Source: Isoptericola sp044389085
GTDB lineage: Bacteria > Actinomycetota > Actinomycetes > Actinomycetales > Cellulomonadaceae
Reading direction: 5' to 3'
Assembly: GCF_044389085.1 (NCBI RefSeq)
Contig: NZ_JBIRXP010000002.1
Span: 496,001 to 560,000 of the forward strand
DNA length: 64,000 nucleotides
Below the pieces are notes generated by a model that did not search any database, was not told the origin of the DNA, and saw only the letters and a list, made by a program, of their open reading frames with translations. The position numbers were made by a program, and so were the translations under genes. Each line of letters starts with the position of its first letter. The stretch's first letter is position 1. This document shows positions 44,090-52,193 of this stretch, piece after piece.

Positions 44090-44388
44090 TATACTCGTCC
44101 GGTTGCCTCGGCGAGGGACGTCTGACGGGCGCCGGTCACCCAGGTCGTACAGGTCAAGCACCTGCGACCCGGCCGCCACCCTCAGCGCAGGATCCGTCGG
44201 ATTTCCGTGATCGACTGGGCGGCTGTCGGTGCACCGCGCTCTGCGGGTGCCCCCACGGCGCGCTCTCGATCGCGTCCGTCACGTGTCCCACGCCGACGCA
44301 ACCGCAGTTCGCGGGGACCACCACCTCGTGGACAGCCGACGGCTCCCTCTGGCCGTCGGCACGCACAGACATCCCAGGAGTGATCCAC
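44090..44388 (+). promoter_or_regulatory. rplY promoter and long leader
   Basis: TATACT at 44090-44095 is the best -10 match in this stretch, with TGGCAC at 44065-44070 as a weak -35. This gives a leader of nearly 290 bases with no gene in it. It contains a perfect 9-bp hairpin (44335-44343 / 44352-44360) ending 15 bases before the AGGAG ribosome site. The rest of the 43989-44388 gap holds the 11-bp tandem repeat and nothing else recognised. A structured ribosomal-protein leader is possible. Confidence 0.5.
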
Positions 44389-44997
44389 GTGTCCGACATC
44401 AAGCTTGCCGCCGAGGCCCGCACCGAGTTCGGCAAGGGCGCCGCCCGCCGCATCCGCCGCGCGAACAAGATCCCCGCCGTCCTGTACGGGCACGGTGCGG
44501 ACCCGCTGCACATCACCCTCCCGGGCCACGAGACGATGCTGGCGATGCGTCACAGCAACGCCCTGTTCTCGATCGAGCTGGACGGCAAGACCGAGCTCGC
44601 CGTCGCCAAGGACGTGCAGCGCACGCCCGTGAACAGCACCATCGAGCACATCGACTTCCTCATCGTGCGCCGCGGCGAGAAGATCGCCGTCGACGTCACC
44701 GTGAACGTGGTGGGCGAGTCGGCCCCCGGCACCATCCACTTCGTCGAGGCGCAGACCCTGTCGGTCGAGGCGCTCGCCACCAACCTGCCCGAGTCGGTCG
44801 AGGTCTCCATCGAGGGCCTCGAGGCCGGCCAGCACGTGACCGCGGGCGAGGTCACCCTGCCCGAGGGCGCGACGCTGCTCACCGACCCGGACGCCGCCGT
44901 CGTCGCCGTCTCCGAGCCGCGTGGCGAGGTCGCCGACGAGGCGGAGGAGGGCGAGGCCGCCGAGACCGCCGAGGCCGCCGAGTCCACCGAGGGCTGA
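44389..44997 (+). CDS. rplY: 50S ribosomal protein L25/general stress protein Ctc
   Basis: 202 residues, long (Ctc-type) form: N-terminal 5S-rRNA-binding L25 domain (SDIKLAAEARTEFGKGAARRIRR..., about 1-92), C-terminal TL5 beta domain (about 93-185) and a low-complexity acidic tail of Glu/Ala. GTG 44389 is chosen because AGGAG lies eight bases upstream and the next residues match the family start; a GTG at 44380 overlaps the ribosome site. Upstream of pth as in many actinobacteria. Confidence 0.94.
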   Translation: MSDIKLAAEARTEFGKGAARRIRRANKIPAVLYGHGADPLHITLPGHETMLAMRHSNALFSIELDGKTELAVAKDVQRTPVNSTIEHIDFLIVRRGEKIAVDVTVNVVGESAPGTIHFVEAQTLSVEALATNLPESVEVSIEGLEAGQHVTAGEVTLPEGATLLTDPDAAVVAVSEPRGEVADEAEEGEAAETAEAAESTEG

Positions 44998-45013
44998 CAC
45001 GCACCTGCCTAGC

Positions 45014-45075
45014 GTTGTGGGCGCGATTTCGGGGACTTTCCACGCGTGGACAGTCCCCGAAATCGCGCCCACAAC
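45014..45075. repeat. Interspersed hairpin element, copy 2
   Basis: Perfect 23-bp arms 45014-45036 and 45053-45075, 16-base loop that itself contains a 12-bp palindrome (45039-45050). Homologous to the element at 27688-27749: same arm core and loop size. Lies between rplY and pth. Confidence 0.88.
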
Positions 45076-45108
45076 TGTCTGCGGTGGCGACGACGAGAGG
45101 AACAGCGC

Positions 45109-45711
45109 GTGAGCGACACCCCCTGGCTGGTGGTCGGGCTGGGCAACCCCGGCCCGAAGTACGCGGGCAACCGGCACAACGTCGGGCAGATGGTGCTCGA
45201 CCTGCTCGCCGAGCGCACGGGCGCGCGCTTCTCCCGGCACGCCCGCGCGCAGGCGGTCGTCGCCGAGACCCGCCTCGGCGTCCTGCCCGGCGGGCGCCCG
45301 GGGCCCCGCGTGGTGCTGGCCAAGCCCGCCACGTACATGAACACCTCCGGCGGCCCCGTCGCCGGGCTCGCGAAGTACTACGGCGTCGACCCGGCGCAGG
45401 TCGTCGTCGTGCACGACGAGGTCGACATCCCGTTCGACACCATCAAGCTCAAGTCGGGCGGGGGCGAGGGCGGGCACAACGGCCTGCGCGACATCACCAA
45501 GGCCCTCGGCACCAAGGACTACGTGCGCGTGCGCGTCGGCGTCGGCCGCCCCCCGGGCCGCATGGACACCGCCGACCACGTGCTCAAGGACTTCTCCGCC
45601 ACCGAGCGCGAGGACCTGCCCATCCTCGTCGACGACGCCGCCGACGCCGTCGAGACGGTGCTCGTCGACGGGCTCCTCGCCGCGCAGGGGAAGTTCCACA
45701 CCAAGGCGTGA
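45109..45711 (+). CDS. pth: Peptidyl-tRNA hydrolase
   Basis: 200 residues. Releases tRNA from prematurely dropped peptidyl-tRNA. VVGLGNPGPKYAGNRHNVG with catalytic His, KPATYMNTSG, HDEVDIPF with catalytic Asp, and GGGEGGHNGLR are all present. GTG 45109 with GAGAGGA upstream; the frame reaches back into the hairpin element but that part is not needed. Confidence 0.96.
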   Translation: MSDTPWLVVGLGNPGPKYAGNRHNVGQMVLDLLAERTGARFSRHARAQAVVAETRLGVLPGGRPGPRVVLAKPATYMNTSGGPVAGLAKYYGVDPAQVVVVHDEVDIPFDTIKLKSGGGEGGHNGLRDITKALGTKDYVRVRVGVGRPPGRMDTADHVLKDFSATEREDLPILVDDAADAVETVLVDGLLAAQGKFHTKA

Positions 45712-45718
45712 TCGACAG

Positions 45719-45754
45719 CTGATCGGCCAGCTGATCGACCAGGTGGTCGACCAG
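45719..45754. repeat. 12-bp tandem repeat downstream of pth
   Basis: Three units (45719, 45731, 45743) of the form STGRTCGRCCAG, preceded by a partial unit. They lie between the pth stop and the polysaccharide-locus promoter. Confidence 0.6.
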
Positions 45755-45784
45755 GGGTGATCGGGCCCTGACCGGGCTCTTCAC

Positions 45785-45837
45785 CCGGGTGGAAAGCCGG
45801 TCACAGGGCCCAATCCGTGCCCTGGTCTCCTTACGCT
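45785..45837 (+). promoter_or_regulatory. EPS promoter A with shared motif
   Basis: CCGGGTGGAAAGCCGG (45785-45800) is followed after 31 bases by TACGCT (45832-45837), a -10 candidate 37 bases before the first EPS gene. Related motifs with the same offset occur at 55743 and 60007. TCACCCGGGTG (45781-45791) is also present exactly at 55731-55741. Confidence 0.5.
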
Positions 45838-45874
45838 CGACGGGCGGTCTCGACCGTCCGCACGAGGAGGAACC

Positions 45875-47032
45875 ATGGGCCCGACGGTGGCACTGGCGCA
45901 CGACTACCTGACCCAGCGCGGCGGCGCCGAGCGGGTGGCGCTGACGATGGCCCAGGCCTTCCCCGCGGCCCCGCTCTACACGACGCTGTACCACCCCGAC
46001 GGCACGTTCCCCGAGTTCGCGGACGTGGACGTGCACCCGTCCCGCCTGGACCGCGTCGGCACGCTGCGGCGCCACCACCGGCTGGCGCTGCCGCTGCTGC
46101 GGGGCGCGGTCGAGGGGCAGCCCGTCGAGGCCGACGTGCTGCTCGCCAGCTCCAGCGGCTGGGCGCACCGCTACCGCGGCGCCCGCCGCACCGTCGTGTA
46201 CTGCTACGCCCCGGCGCGCTGGCTGTACCAGCGCGACCGGTACCTCTCCGGCGCCTCCGGGCGCACGTGGAAGGACCGGTGGCGCACCGGGCTCGCCGGC
46301 GCCGCGCTCGACCTCGTCGGCCCCGGGCTGCGCCGGTCGGACGCCGAGGCCGCCGCGCGCGCGGACGTCTACCTGGCCGTGTCGACCGTGGCCCGGCGCG
46401 CGGTCCAGGAGGCGTACGGCATCGAGGCCGAGGTCGTGCCCCCGCCGCCGGCGATGGAACCGGACGGCCCCGCGACCCCCGTGCCCGGCGTCGCCCCCGG
46501 CTACCTGCTGTGTGTGGCGCGGCTGCTGCCGTACAAGAACGTCGACGTCGTCGTCGCGGCCGCGCGGCGGCTCCGGCTGCCCCTCGTCGTCGTCGGGGTC
46601 GGCCCCGACCGCGAGCGGCTCGAGCGCCTGGCGGACGACCGGGTGCGGTTCGTCGGCAAGGTCGACGACGCCCAGCTGCGGTGGCTCTACGGGCACGCGT
46701 CGCTGCTGGTGGCCACCTCGTACGAGGACTACGGGCTGACGCCGCTGGAGGCGGCGGCCTTCGGCGTCCCGGCGGTGACGCTCGGCACGGGCGGCTACCT
46801 CGACACCGTGGTGGACGGCGTGACCGGGCTGTACGTGGACCGGCCGGACGCCGAGGACGTCGCCGCGGGGATCGAGGCCGCGCTGGCGCGCTCCTGGGAC
46901 CAGGAGGCCATCGGGGTGCACGTGAAGGGGTTCTCCCGGGACGCGTTCGTCGCGCGGCTCCAGGCGGTGGTGGCACAGGAGGTCGCGGTGGTCGCCGGGA
47001 CGAGCGCGCGCGGAGAGGTGGAGGGGCGATGA
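45875..47032 (+). CDS. Glycosyltransferase family 4
   Basis: 385 residues, GT-B fold. N-terminal AHDYLTQRGGAERV acceptor loop, C-terminal donor domain with CVARLLPYKNVDVVV and YEDYGLTPLEAAAFGVPAV (E-x7-E type). Probable sugar transfer in capsule/EPS repeat-unit assembly; donor unknown. GAGGAGG ribosome site six bases before ATG 45875. First gene of the EPS locus; stop overlaps the next ATG. Confidence 0.9.
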   Translation: MGPTVALAHDYLTQRGGAERVALTMAQAFPAAPLYTTLYHPDGTFPEFADVDVHPSRLDRVGTLRRHHRLALPLLRGAVEGQPVEADVLLASSSGWAHRYRGARRTVVYCYAPARWLYQRDRYLSGASGRTWKDRWRTGLAGAALDLVGPGLRRSDAEAAARADVYLAVSTVARRAVQEAYGIEAEVVPPPPAMEPDGPATPVPGVAPGYLLCVARLLPYKNVDVVVAAARRLRLPLVVVGVGPDRERLERLADDRVRFVGKVDDAQLRWLYGHASLLVATSYEDYGLTPLEAAAFGVPAVTLGTGGYLDTVVDGVTGLYVDRPDAEDVAAGIEAALARSWDQEAIGVHVKGFSRDAFVARLQAVVAQEVAVVAGTSARGEVEGR

Positions 47033-48843
47033 CCGTCCGGGAGTTCCTGCGGGTGCTGTGGGAGGGCAAGTACCTGGTCGTCGGTGCGGTGGTGCTGGCC
47101 CTGGCGGCGGCCTGGGTGTACGCGGACCGCAAGCCCGAGGTGTTCGAGGCGACGGCCGTCGTCCAGGTCAACGCCGTGGAGCTGGGGGACAGCACCACGC
47201 CGGCGGCCACCACCACGAGCGTCGACACCGACCCCGGCCTCGTCGAGGCGCCCGGCGTGCTGCAGGCCGTCGCGAAGGCCGTGGCCGCCGGGGTGGACCC
47301 GAAGGCGCTGGCCGCCCAGGTGTCGGGGCAGTTCGACGCGGGGACGCAGGTCATGACGATCACCACGACGGCGGGCACCCCGGGCGGCGCGGTCGAGCTG
47401 GCGAACGCCGTCGCGTCCGCCTACGTCGACAGCCTGCCCGGCGTGATCGACGACCAGATCGCGGAGATCGACGCCCGCCGGGACGCGCTGCGCGACCAGC
47501 TCGACGCCGTGGACGAGCAGGTGAAGAGCTCGCCGAAGGACCCCCTGGCGGGGGCGGAGCGCTCCACGATCATCGACCAGTACCAGACCCTGTCGGCGAG
47601 CCGGAGCACGCTCGAGTCGATCGTGACGCCCGCGCAGGTGCTCACGCCGGCGACGGGCTCCTCCGCCGTGGTGGTCGGGCTGCCCCGGATCAGCATCGTC
47701 CTGCTCGGGGCGCTCGCCGGGCTGGCGATCGGCGTCGGCCTCGCCCTGGCGCGGCGGGCCCTCGACTCCCGGGTGCGCGGCCGGTCCGACGCCGCGGCCG
47801 CGGCGGGCGTGCCCGTGCTCGCCGAGCTGTACGGGGTGACGCGGGCCGCCAAGTCGTACCGCCGTACCCCCGTGCTGCCGATCTCGAGCCGGGTGGCCTC
47901 CCCGTTCACGGAGTCGATCCGCGAGCTGCGCACCGCCCTGCACGTGGCGATGCAGGACCGCGAGCACGCCGTCGTCGTGGTCACGGCCACCGACCCGCAC
48001 GCCCCCAGGCCGTTCATCGCCGCGAACCTCGCGGCGTCGTGGGCCATGAGCGGCCGCGCGACCGTGGCGGTCTCGGGAGACCTGCGCCGCCCGGACCTGG
48101 AGGACCTGCTGCCGCGCGCGTCGGGGCCGGGCACCGACCCGGACGGGCTGCGCTCCACGCAGGTGCCGAACCTCCGCTTCCTCGCGCTCCACGACCCGAC
48201 GATGGACCCCGCGGACTTCCTGGCGACGGACCGTGTGCGGGCCATCGTCGAGGCCGCCCGGGACGCCGGCGAGGTGCTCGTCATCGACGCGCCGCCCGTC
48301 CTGGCGGCGGCGGACGCCACGATCCTCGGCGCCTACGCCGACTGCGTGGTGCTCGTCGCGACCGCCGGGCGCACGGCGCGCAACGTCCTCGCCGAGGCGG
48401 CCGAGCGGCTGCGGATCAACAGCGTGCCGCTCACCGGCGTCGCGCTCGCCGGGGTGAAGGGCGACAGCCGGATGGTCTACGCCTCGACCTACGGCGAGCC
48501 CGTCGAGTCGGAACCCGCCGACGCCTCGGCCGCCGCGCCCGCCGCCTCGCCCGACCCGGTCACCGACCCGGCCGGTCCGGCGAGCGGCGCGCAGGCCGGC
48601 CCGGACGACGCCGCGCCCGCCGGCCCCGCGGACGACACCCCCCGGCCCGCCCCGGCGCGCGACGAGGCCGGACCCGCGCGGCCCGCCGCGCCGCCGGCGC
48701 CGGTCCGGCCCCCGGCGTTCCCGCCCACCGGCGTGCGGGTCGCGACCGTGGCCGCCCCGCGGGCGGCGGGGGACGAGCCGCCCACGCCCGCCCAGGTCGC
48801 GCCCACCATCGGGCGTCTGCTGCGCACCGCGCGCTCGTCGTGA
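47029..48843 (+). CDS. Wzz-type chain-length protein fused to degenerate tyrosine-kinase (pseudokinase) domain
   Basis: 604 residues. Membrane helices at about 14-31 and 222-242 bracket an extracytoplasmic Wzz domain with coiled coil (about 140-185); a CapB/CpsD-like ATPase domain follows. The Walker A is missing: the equivalent segment near 320-330 reads TDPHAPRPF with no G-K-S/T. Walker A' keeps SGDLRRP and Walker B keeps VLVIDAPP. The usual C-terminal Tyr cluster is replaced by a Pro/Ala-rich tail of about 100 residues. So it likely organises polymerisation/export without kinase activity (inference). Overlaps the preceding and following genes. Confidence 0.85.
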   Translation: MTVREFLRVLWEGKYLVVGAVVLALAAAWVYADRKPEVFEATAVVQVNAVELGDSTTPAATTTSVDTDPGLVEAPGVLQAVAKAVAAGVDPKALAAQVSGQFDAGTQVMTITTTAGTPGGAVELANAVASAYVDSLPGVIDDQIAEIDARRDALRDQLDAVDEQVKSSPKDPLAGAERSTIIDQYQTLSASRSTLESIVTPAQVLTPATGSSAVVVGLPRISIVLLGALAGLAIGVGLALARRALDSRVRGRSDAAAAAGVPVLAELYGVTRAAKSYRRTPVLPISSRVASPFTESIRELRTALHVAMQDREHAVVVVTATDPHAPRPFIAANLAASWAMSGRATVAVSGDLRRPDLEDLLPRASGPGTDPDGLRSTQVPNLRFLALHDPTMDPADFLATDRVRAIVEAARDAGEVLVIDAPPVLAAADATILGAYADCVVLVATAGRTARNVLAEAAERLRINSVPLTGVALAGVKGDSRMVYASTYGEPVESEPADASAAAPAASPDPVTDPAGPASGAQAGPDDAAPAGPADDTPRPAPARDEAGPARPAAPPAPVRPPAFPPTGVRVATVAAPRAAGDEPPTPAQVAPTIGRLLRTARSS

Positions 48844-50045
48844 CCGCGCCCCCGGGCGGCGCCGGTCGGCCGCTGCGGGTCGTCGTCGTCGACCACACCG
48901 CGGCGCTGGGGGGCGGCGAGCTGGCGCTGCTCCGCCTGGCCGCGCAGCTCGACCCGAGCCGGGTCGAGCTCCGCGCGGTCCTGCTCGACGACGGCCCGCT
49001 CGTGGCCCGGCTGCGGGCGGCAGGTGTGCGGACGGTCGTCGTGCGCGCGGGCGCTCGGTCGCGGGGCCTGGACCGGCACGCGCTGACCGGCTCGTGGCGT
49101 GCCCTGCTCGCGGTGACGGACACCGCCCGGCTCGTCGTGCGGCTGGCCGCCCTGCTGCGCCGGGCCGACGCGGACGTCGTGCACACGAACTCGCTGCGCG
49201 CCGACGTCGTCGGGCTGTTCGCGGCGCCGTGGGCCCGGGTGCCGGTGGTGTGGCACGTCCACGACCGGATCGCCGCCGACTACCTGCCCGCGGCCGCGGT
49301 CCGGGTGCTGCGCGCGCTGGCGCGCCGCGGGCCGCGGGCCGTCGTCGCGAACTCGGCGGCGACCGCGCGGACGCTCCCGGGCGCGCGCGACCTCACCGTC
49401 GCCCACCCCGGCTACGCCCCCGAGCAGGCGTTGCCCGCCTTCGACGACCGCAGGCGCCCGGCCCGCGCCGTCGTCGGCCTGATCGGGCGGCTGAGCCCGA
49501 CCAAGGGGCAGCTCGAGCTGGTCCGCGCGGCGCGCACCGTGCTCGACGAGCACCCCGACGTGCGGTTCCGGCTCGTCGGAGGGGCGCTCTTCGGCGAGGA
49601 CGACTACGCCGCCGCCGTGGACGCCGAGGCCCGCCGGCTCGGGGTGCGGGACGCCGTGGAGGTGGTCGGCTTCAGCGACGACCCGGCCGGCGAGCTCGAC
49701 CGGCTGGCCGTGTGCGTGCACGCGTCGCCCGTCCCGGAGCCGTTCGGGCAGGTCGTGGTGGAGGCGATGGTGCGGGGCGTGCCCGTGGTCGCGACCGACG
49801 CCGGCGGCGTCCCGGAGATCATGCGTCCCTCGGGCGCCGACCTGGGCGTCCTCGTGCCGCCGGGCGACGCCGCCGCGCTCGCCGCCGGGATCCTGTCCGT
49901 CCTGGACGACCCGGGCGGCGCCGAACGGAGGGCCCGTGCGGCCTACGACGACGCGACCCGCAGGTTCCCCGCGCGCGAGACCGCGCGGGCCGTCACCGAG
50001 GTGTGGGAGCGGGTCGCCGGACGGCGTCGACGACGTCGGACATGA
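48840..50045 (+). CDS. Glycosyltransferase family 4
   Basis: 401 residues, GT-B. VDHTAALGGGELALLRLA near the start, HVHDRIAADY, IGRLSPTKGQLELVRAA and PEPFGQVVVEAMVRGVPVVATDAGG in the donor domain. GTG overlaps the previous stop. The 3' 53 bases overlap the opposing glycosyltransferase gene, so the two operons collide tail to tail. The Arg-rich C-terminus (RRRRRRT) is encoded in the overlap. Confidence 0.9.
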   Translation: MTAPPGGAGRPLRVVVVDHTAALGGGELALLRLAAQLDPSRVELRAVLLDDGPLVARLRAAGVRTVVVRAGARSRGLDRHALTGSWRALLAVTDTARLVVRLAALLRRADADVVHTNSLRADVVGLFAAPWARVPVVWHVHDRIAADYLPAAAVRVLRALARRGPRAVVANSAATARTLPGARDLTVAHPGYAPEQALPAFDDRRRPARAVVGLIGRLSPTKGQLELVRAARTVLDEHPDVRFRLVGGALFGEDDYAAAVDAEARRLGVRDAVEVVGFSDDPAGELDRLAVCVHASPVPEPFGQVVVEAMVRGVPVVATDAGGVPEIMRPSGADLGVLVPPGDAAALAAGILSVLDDPGGAERRARAAYDDATRRFPARETARAVTEVWERVAGRRRRRRT

Positions 50046-51174
50046 GGGCGACCTGGCGCGACCAGGTGGGGATGGGCTCGGCCTGCGCGGGGTCTTCCGC
50101 GTCCCGGCGCGCCGGACGCGTCACCGCGTCACGCACGGCGGCGGCGAAGCCCTCCGGCGGGGCGACGGCGACGGCCGGGTCGCGCGTGTCCCGGAACCCG
50201 GCCACGGGCGTCGAGACGACGGGCCGCCCCACCGCGCGGTACTCGTAGAGCTTGAGGGGGTCGAGGCTGTCGGTGAAGTCGTCCGCGACGTGCGGGACGA
50301 CGAGCACGTCGGCGTGCTGGAGGTAGGCGGGCACCTCGTCGAACGGGCGCGCCCCGAGCACCGCGACCCCGGCGCGGCGGAGGCGGTCGGCGTCGGCCCG
50401 GTCCAGCGCGACCGGACCCACCAGCACCAGCGTGCCGGCGCCGTCCAGGGCGCGCGCCGTCTCCTCGCAGAGCCCGACGTCGAGGCGGTCGGCGTGCAGC
50501 GTGCCGACGTAGACGGCGGTCCCCCCGGGCGGCAGGTCCGCCGGCCGGGGGGCGGGACGCCGGTACCGGTCGACGTCGACGCCGTTGGTGACGAGCACGA
50601 CCGAGCGGGCGTCGCGCTTGCGGTCCGCCAGGGCGGGCGAGCAGACCGTGACCGTGGCGGCGTGCTCCACCAGGTACCGGTCGGCGTCGGTGACGCGGCG
50701 GGACTCCGCGGGGCCGCGCGACGCCGCGGTCCAGTCGTCGGTGACGTCGTAGAGGGTGGGCCAGCCGCTGACCCGGGCGAGGGTGGCGCCGTACGGGTCG
50801 TTGACCCACAGCACCGGCCGCGCCAGCCCGAGCCGTCGTGCGGCGCGCACGACGACGGCGGCGCGGCGCTCGTCGCCGCGGGGGGCGACCCGGCGGGGCA
50901 GCAGCTTGGTGGGCTCCAGGAGCCAGAGCCGGCGCGGCCCGACCCCGTCGACGTGCGGGGCGGGCCGCAGCCCGCGGCCGGGCCGCGGCCGTGCGCCGCG
51001 GCTCAGGGCGTGCACGGGGTCGCTGACCGGCTCGACGAACAGCACCCGGGCCGACGGGCGCTCCCGCAGGAGCCCGGCGACGAGGTGCTGGTTGCGCCGC
51101 CAGACGTCGTCCCACGGCTCGAGCGACATCACGACGAGGTCGGGGCCGGTGACGGCCTCGCGGGCCGGCGTCAC
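49993..51174 (-). CDS. Glycosyltransferase (GT1/GT4-like)
   Basis: 393 residues. MSLEPWDDVWRRNQHLVAGLL, VEPVSDP, YDVTDDW and DDFTDSLDPLKLYEYRAVGRPVV are typical of bacterial GT-B enzymes annotated near UDP-galactopyranose/teichuronic-acid transferases. Start ATG 51174 overlaps the stop of the upstream gene (ATGA). Last gene of the minus-strand EPS operon; its end overlaps the opposing gene by 53 bp. Confidence 0.87.
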   Translation of the reverse strand: MTPAREAVTGPDLVVMSLEPWDDVWRRNQHLVAGLLRERPSARVLFVEPVSDPVHALSRGARPRPGRGLRPAPHVDGVGPRRLWLLEPTKLLPRRVAPRGDERRAAVVVRAARRLGLARPVLWVNDPYGATLARVSGWPTLYDVTDDWTAASRGPAESRRVTDADRYLVEHAATVTVCSPALADRKRDARSVVLVTNGVDVDRYRRPAPRPADLPPGGTAVYVGTLHADRLDVGLCEETARALDGAGTLVLVGPVALDRADADRLRRAGVAVLGARPFDEVPAYLQHADVLVVPHVADDFTDSLDPLKLYEYRAVGRPVVSTPVAGFRDTRDPAVAVAPPEGFAAAVRDAVTRPARRDAEDPAQAEPIPTWSRQVALMSDVVDAVRRPAPTPR

Positions 51175-52193
51175 GCCAGCACCTCCCGGTACACGCGCTC
51201 GGTGGCGGCGGCCTGGTGGGCGAGGGAGAACTCGGCCCGCTGCCGGGCCTGCAGGGCGGCGCCGTAGCGGTCGCGCAGCGCGGGGTCGTCGGCGAGGGCA
51301 CGCAGGCGGCGTGCCGCGTCGTGCACGTCGCCCGTGGCGTACAGGCCCGGGCCGCCGACGGGACCGAGCGACTCGACGTGCCCGCCGGAGCCGTCCGCCA
51401 CCACCGGGACGCCGCTCGCCATCGCCTCGAGCACGCTGAGCCCGAAGCCGTCGCCAGGGGTGGGGGCGAGGAAGAGCCCTGCGTCGGCCAGGAGCGCGGG
51501 CACGTCGTCACGGTGTCCCAGGAGGTCGACGGCCTCGTCGAGCCCGAGCTCGCCGACGAGCTCCTTGGTCGCCACCTCGAGCGAGCCCGAGCCGGCGACC
51601 CGCAGCCGCCAGCCGCGGTCCGCGAGCCCGGACGCCGCGAACGCCCGGACGCCGGCGTCGACCCGCTTCTCGGGCTCCAGCCGGGACGCGACCAGCACCA
51701 CGGGCGACCGCAGCGCGGCGCCGCGCTGCGGTCGCTCGTCGAGACCGGCGGCCACCACCCGGCTCGGGCCGTCGATGCGCTCCTGCACGAAGGCGCTGAT
51801 CGCGATCTGCGCGGCCGCGGTGCGGCGGATCACCGGGGCGGCCACGCGGCCGGCCGCGCTGCGCCCCCGGACCAGGGCGAAGTGCCGCGTCACGACCAGC
51901 GGCACGCGGCGCAGCAGCACCCGCGCGTCGAGGCACGCCGCGATCTCGGCCGCCGTCATGTGCGCGTGGACGACGTCCGGCCGGGGACCGCGCGCGAGCG
52001 AGCGGCGCGCCCCGGCGAGGGTGGACCCGGGCCGGAGCCCGACGTCGTCGCCCACGACGGCGCGCATCGCGTCCTGGGCGCCGCCCACGACCGTGACGTC
52101 GTGGCCGGCCCGCGCCTGCGCCCGGGCGAGCCGCGCCACGTGGGCCTCGACCCCGGCGTACGCGTCGGTGACGACGACGTGCGTGATCCTCAT
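51171..52193 (-). CDS. Glycosyltransferase family 4
   Basis: 340 residues. N-terminal GVEAHVARLARAQARAGHDV, VVHAHMTAAE, then VASRLEPEKRVDAGVRAF and PGDGFGLSVLEAMASGVPVVADGSGG. Sugar donor unknown. Overlaps neighbours by four bases on both sides. Confidence 0.9.
   Translation of the reverse strand: MRITHVVVTDAYAGVEAHVARLARAQARAGHDVTVVGGAQDAMRAVVGDDVGLRPGSTLAGARRSLARGPRPDVVHAHMTAAEIAACLDARVLLRRVPLVVTRHFALVRGRSAAGRVAAPVIRRTAAAQIAISAFVQERIDGPSRVVAAGLDERPQRGAALRSPVVLVASRLEPEKRVDAGVRAFAASGLADRGWRLRVAGSGSLEVATKELVGELGLDEAVDLLGHRDDVPALLADAGLFLAPTPGDGFGLSVLEAMASGVPVVADGSGGHVESLGPVGGPGLYATGDVHDAARRLRALADDPALRDRYGAALQARQRAEFSLAHQAAATERVYREVLA

Noticed and set aside
43989..44388. Small protein-coding gene in the rplY leader
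   Set aside because: Open frames there are antisense or lack ribosome sites and family-like sequence.
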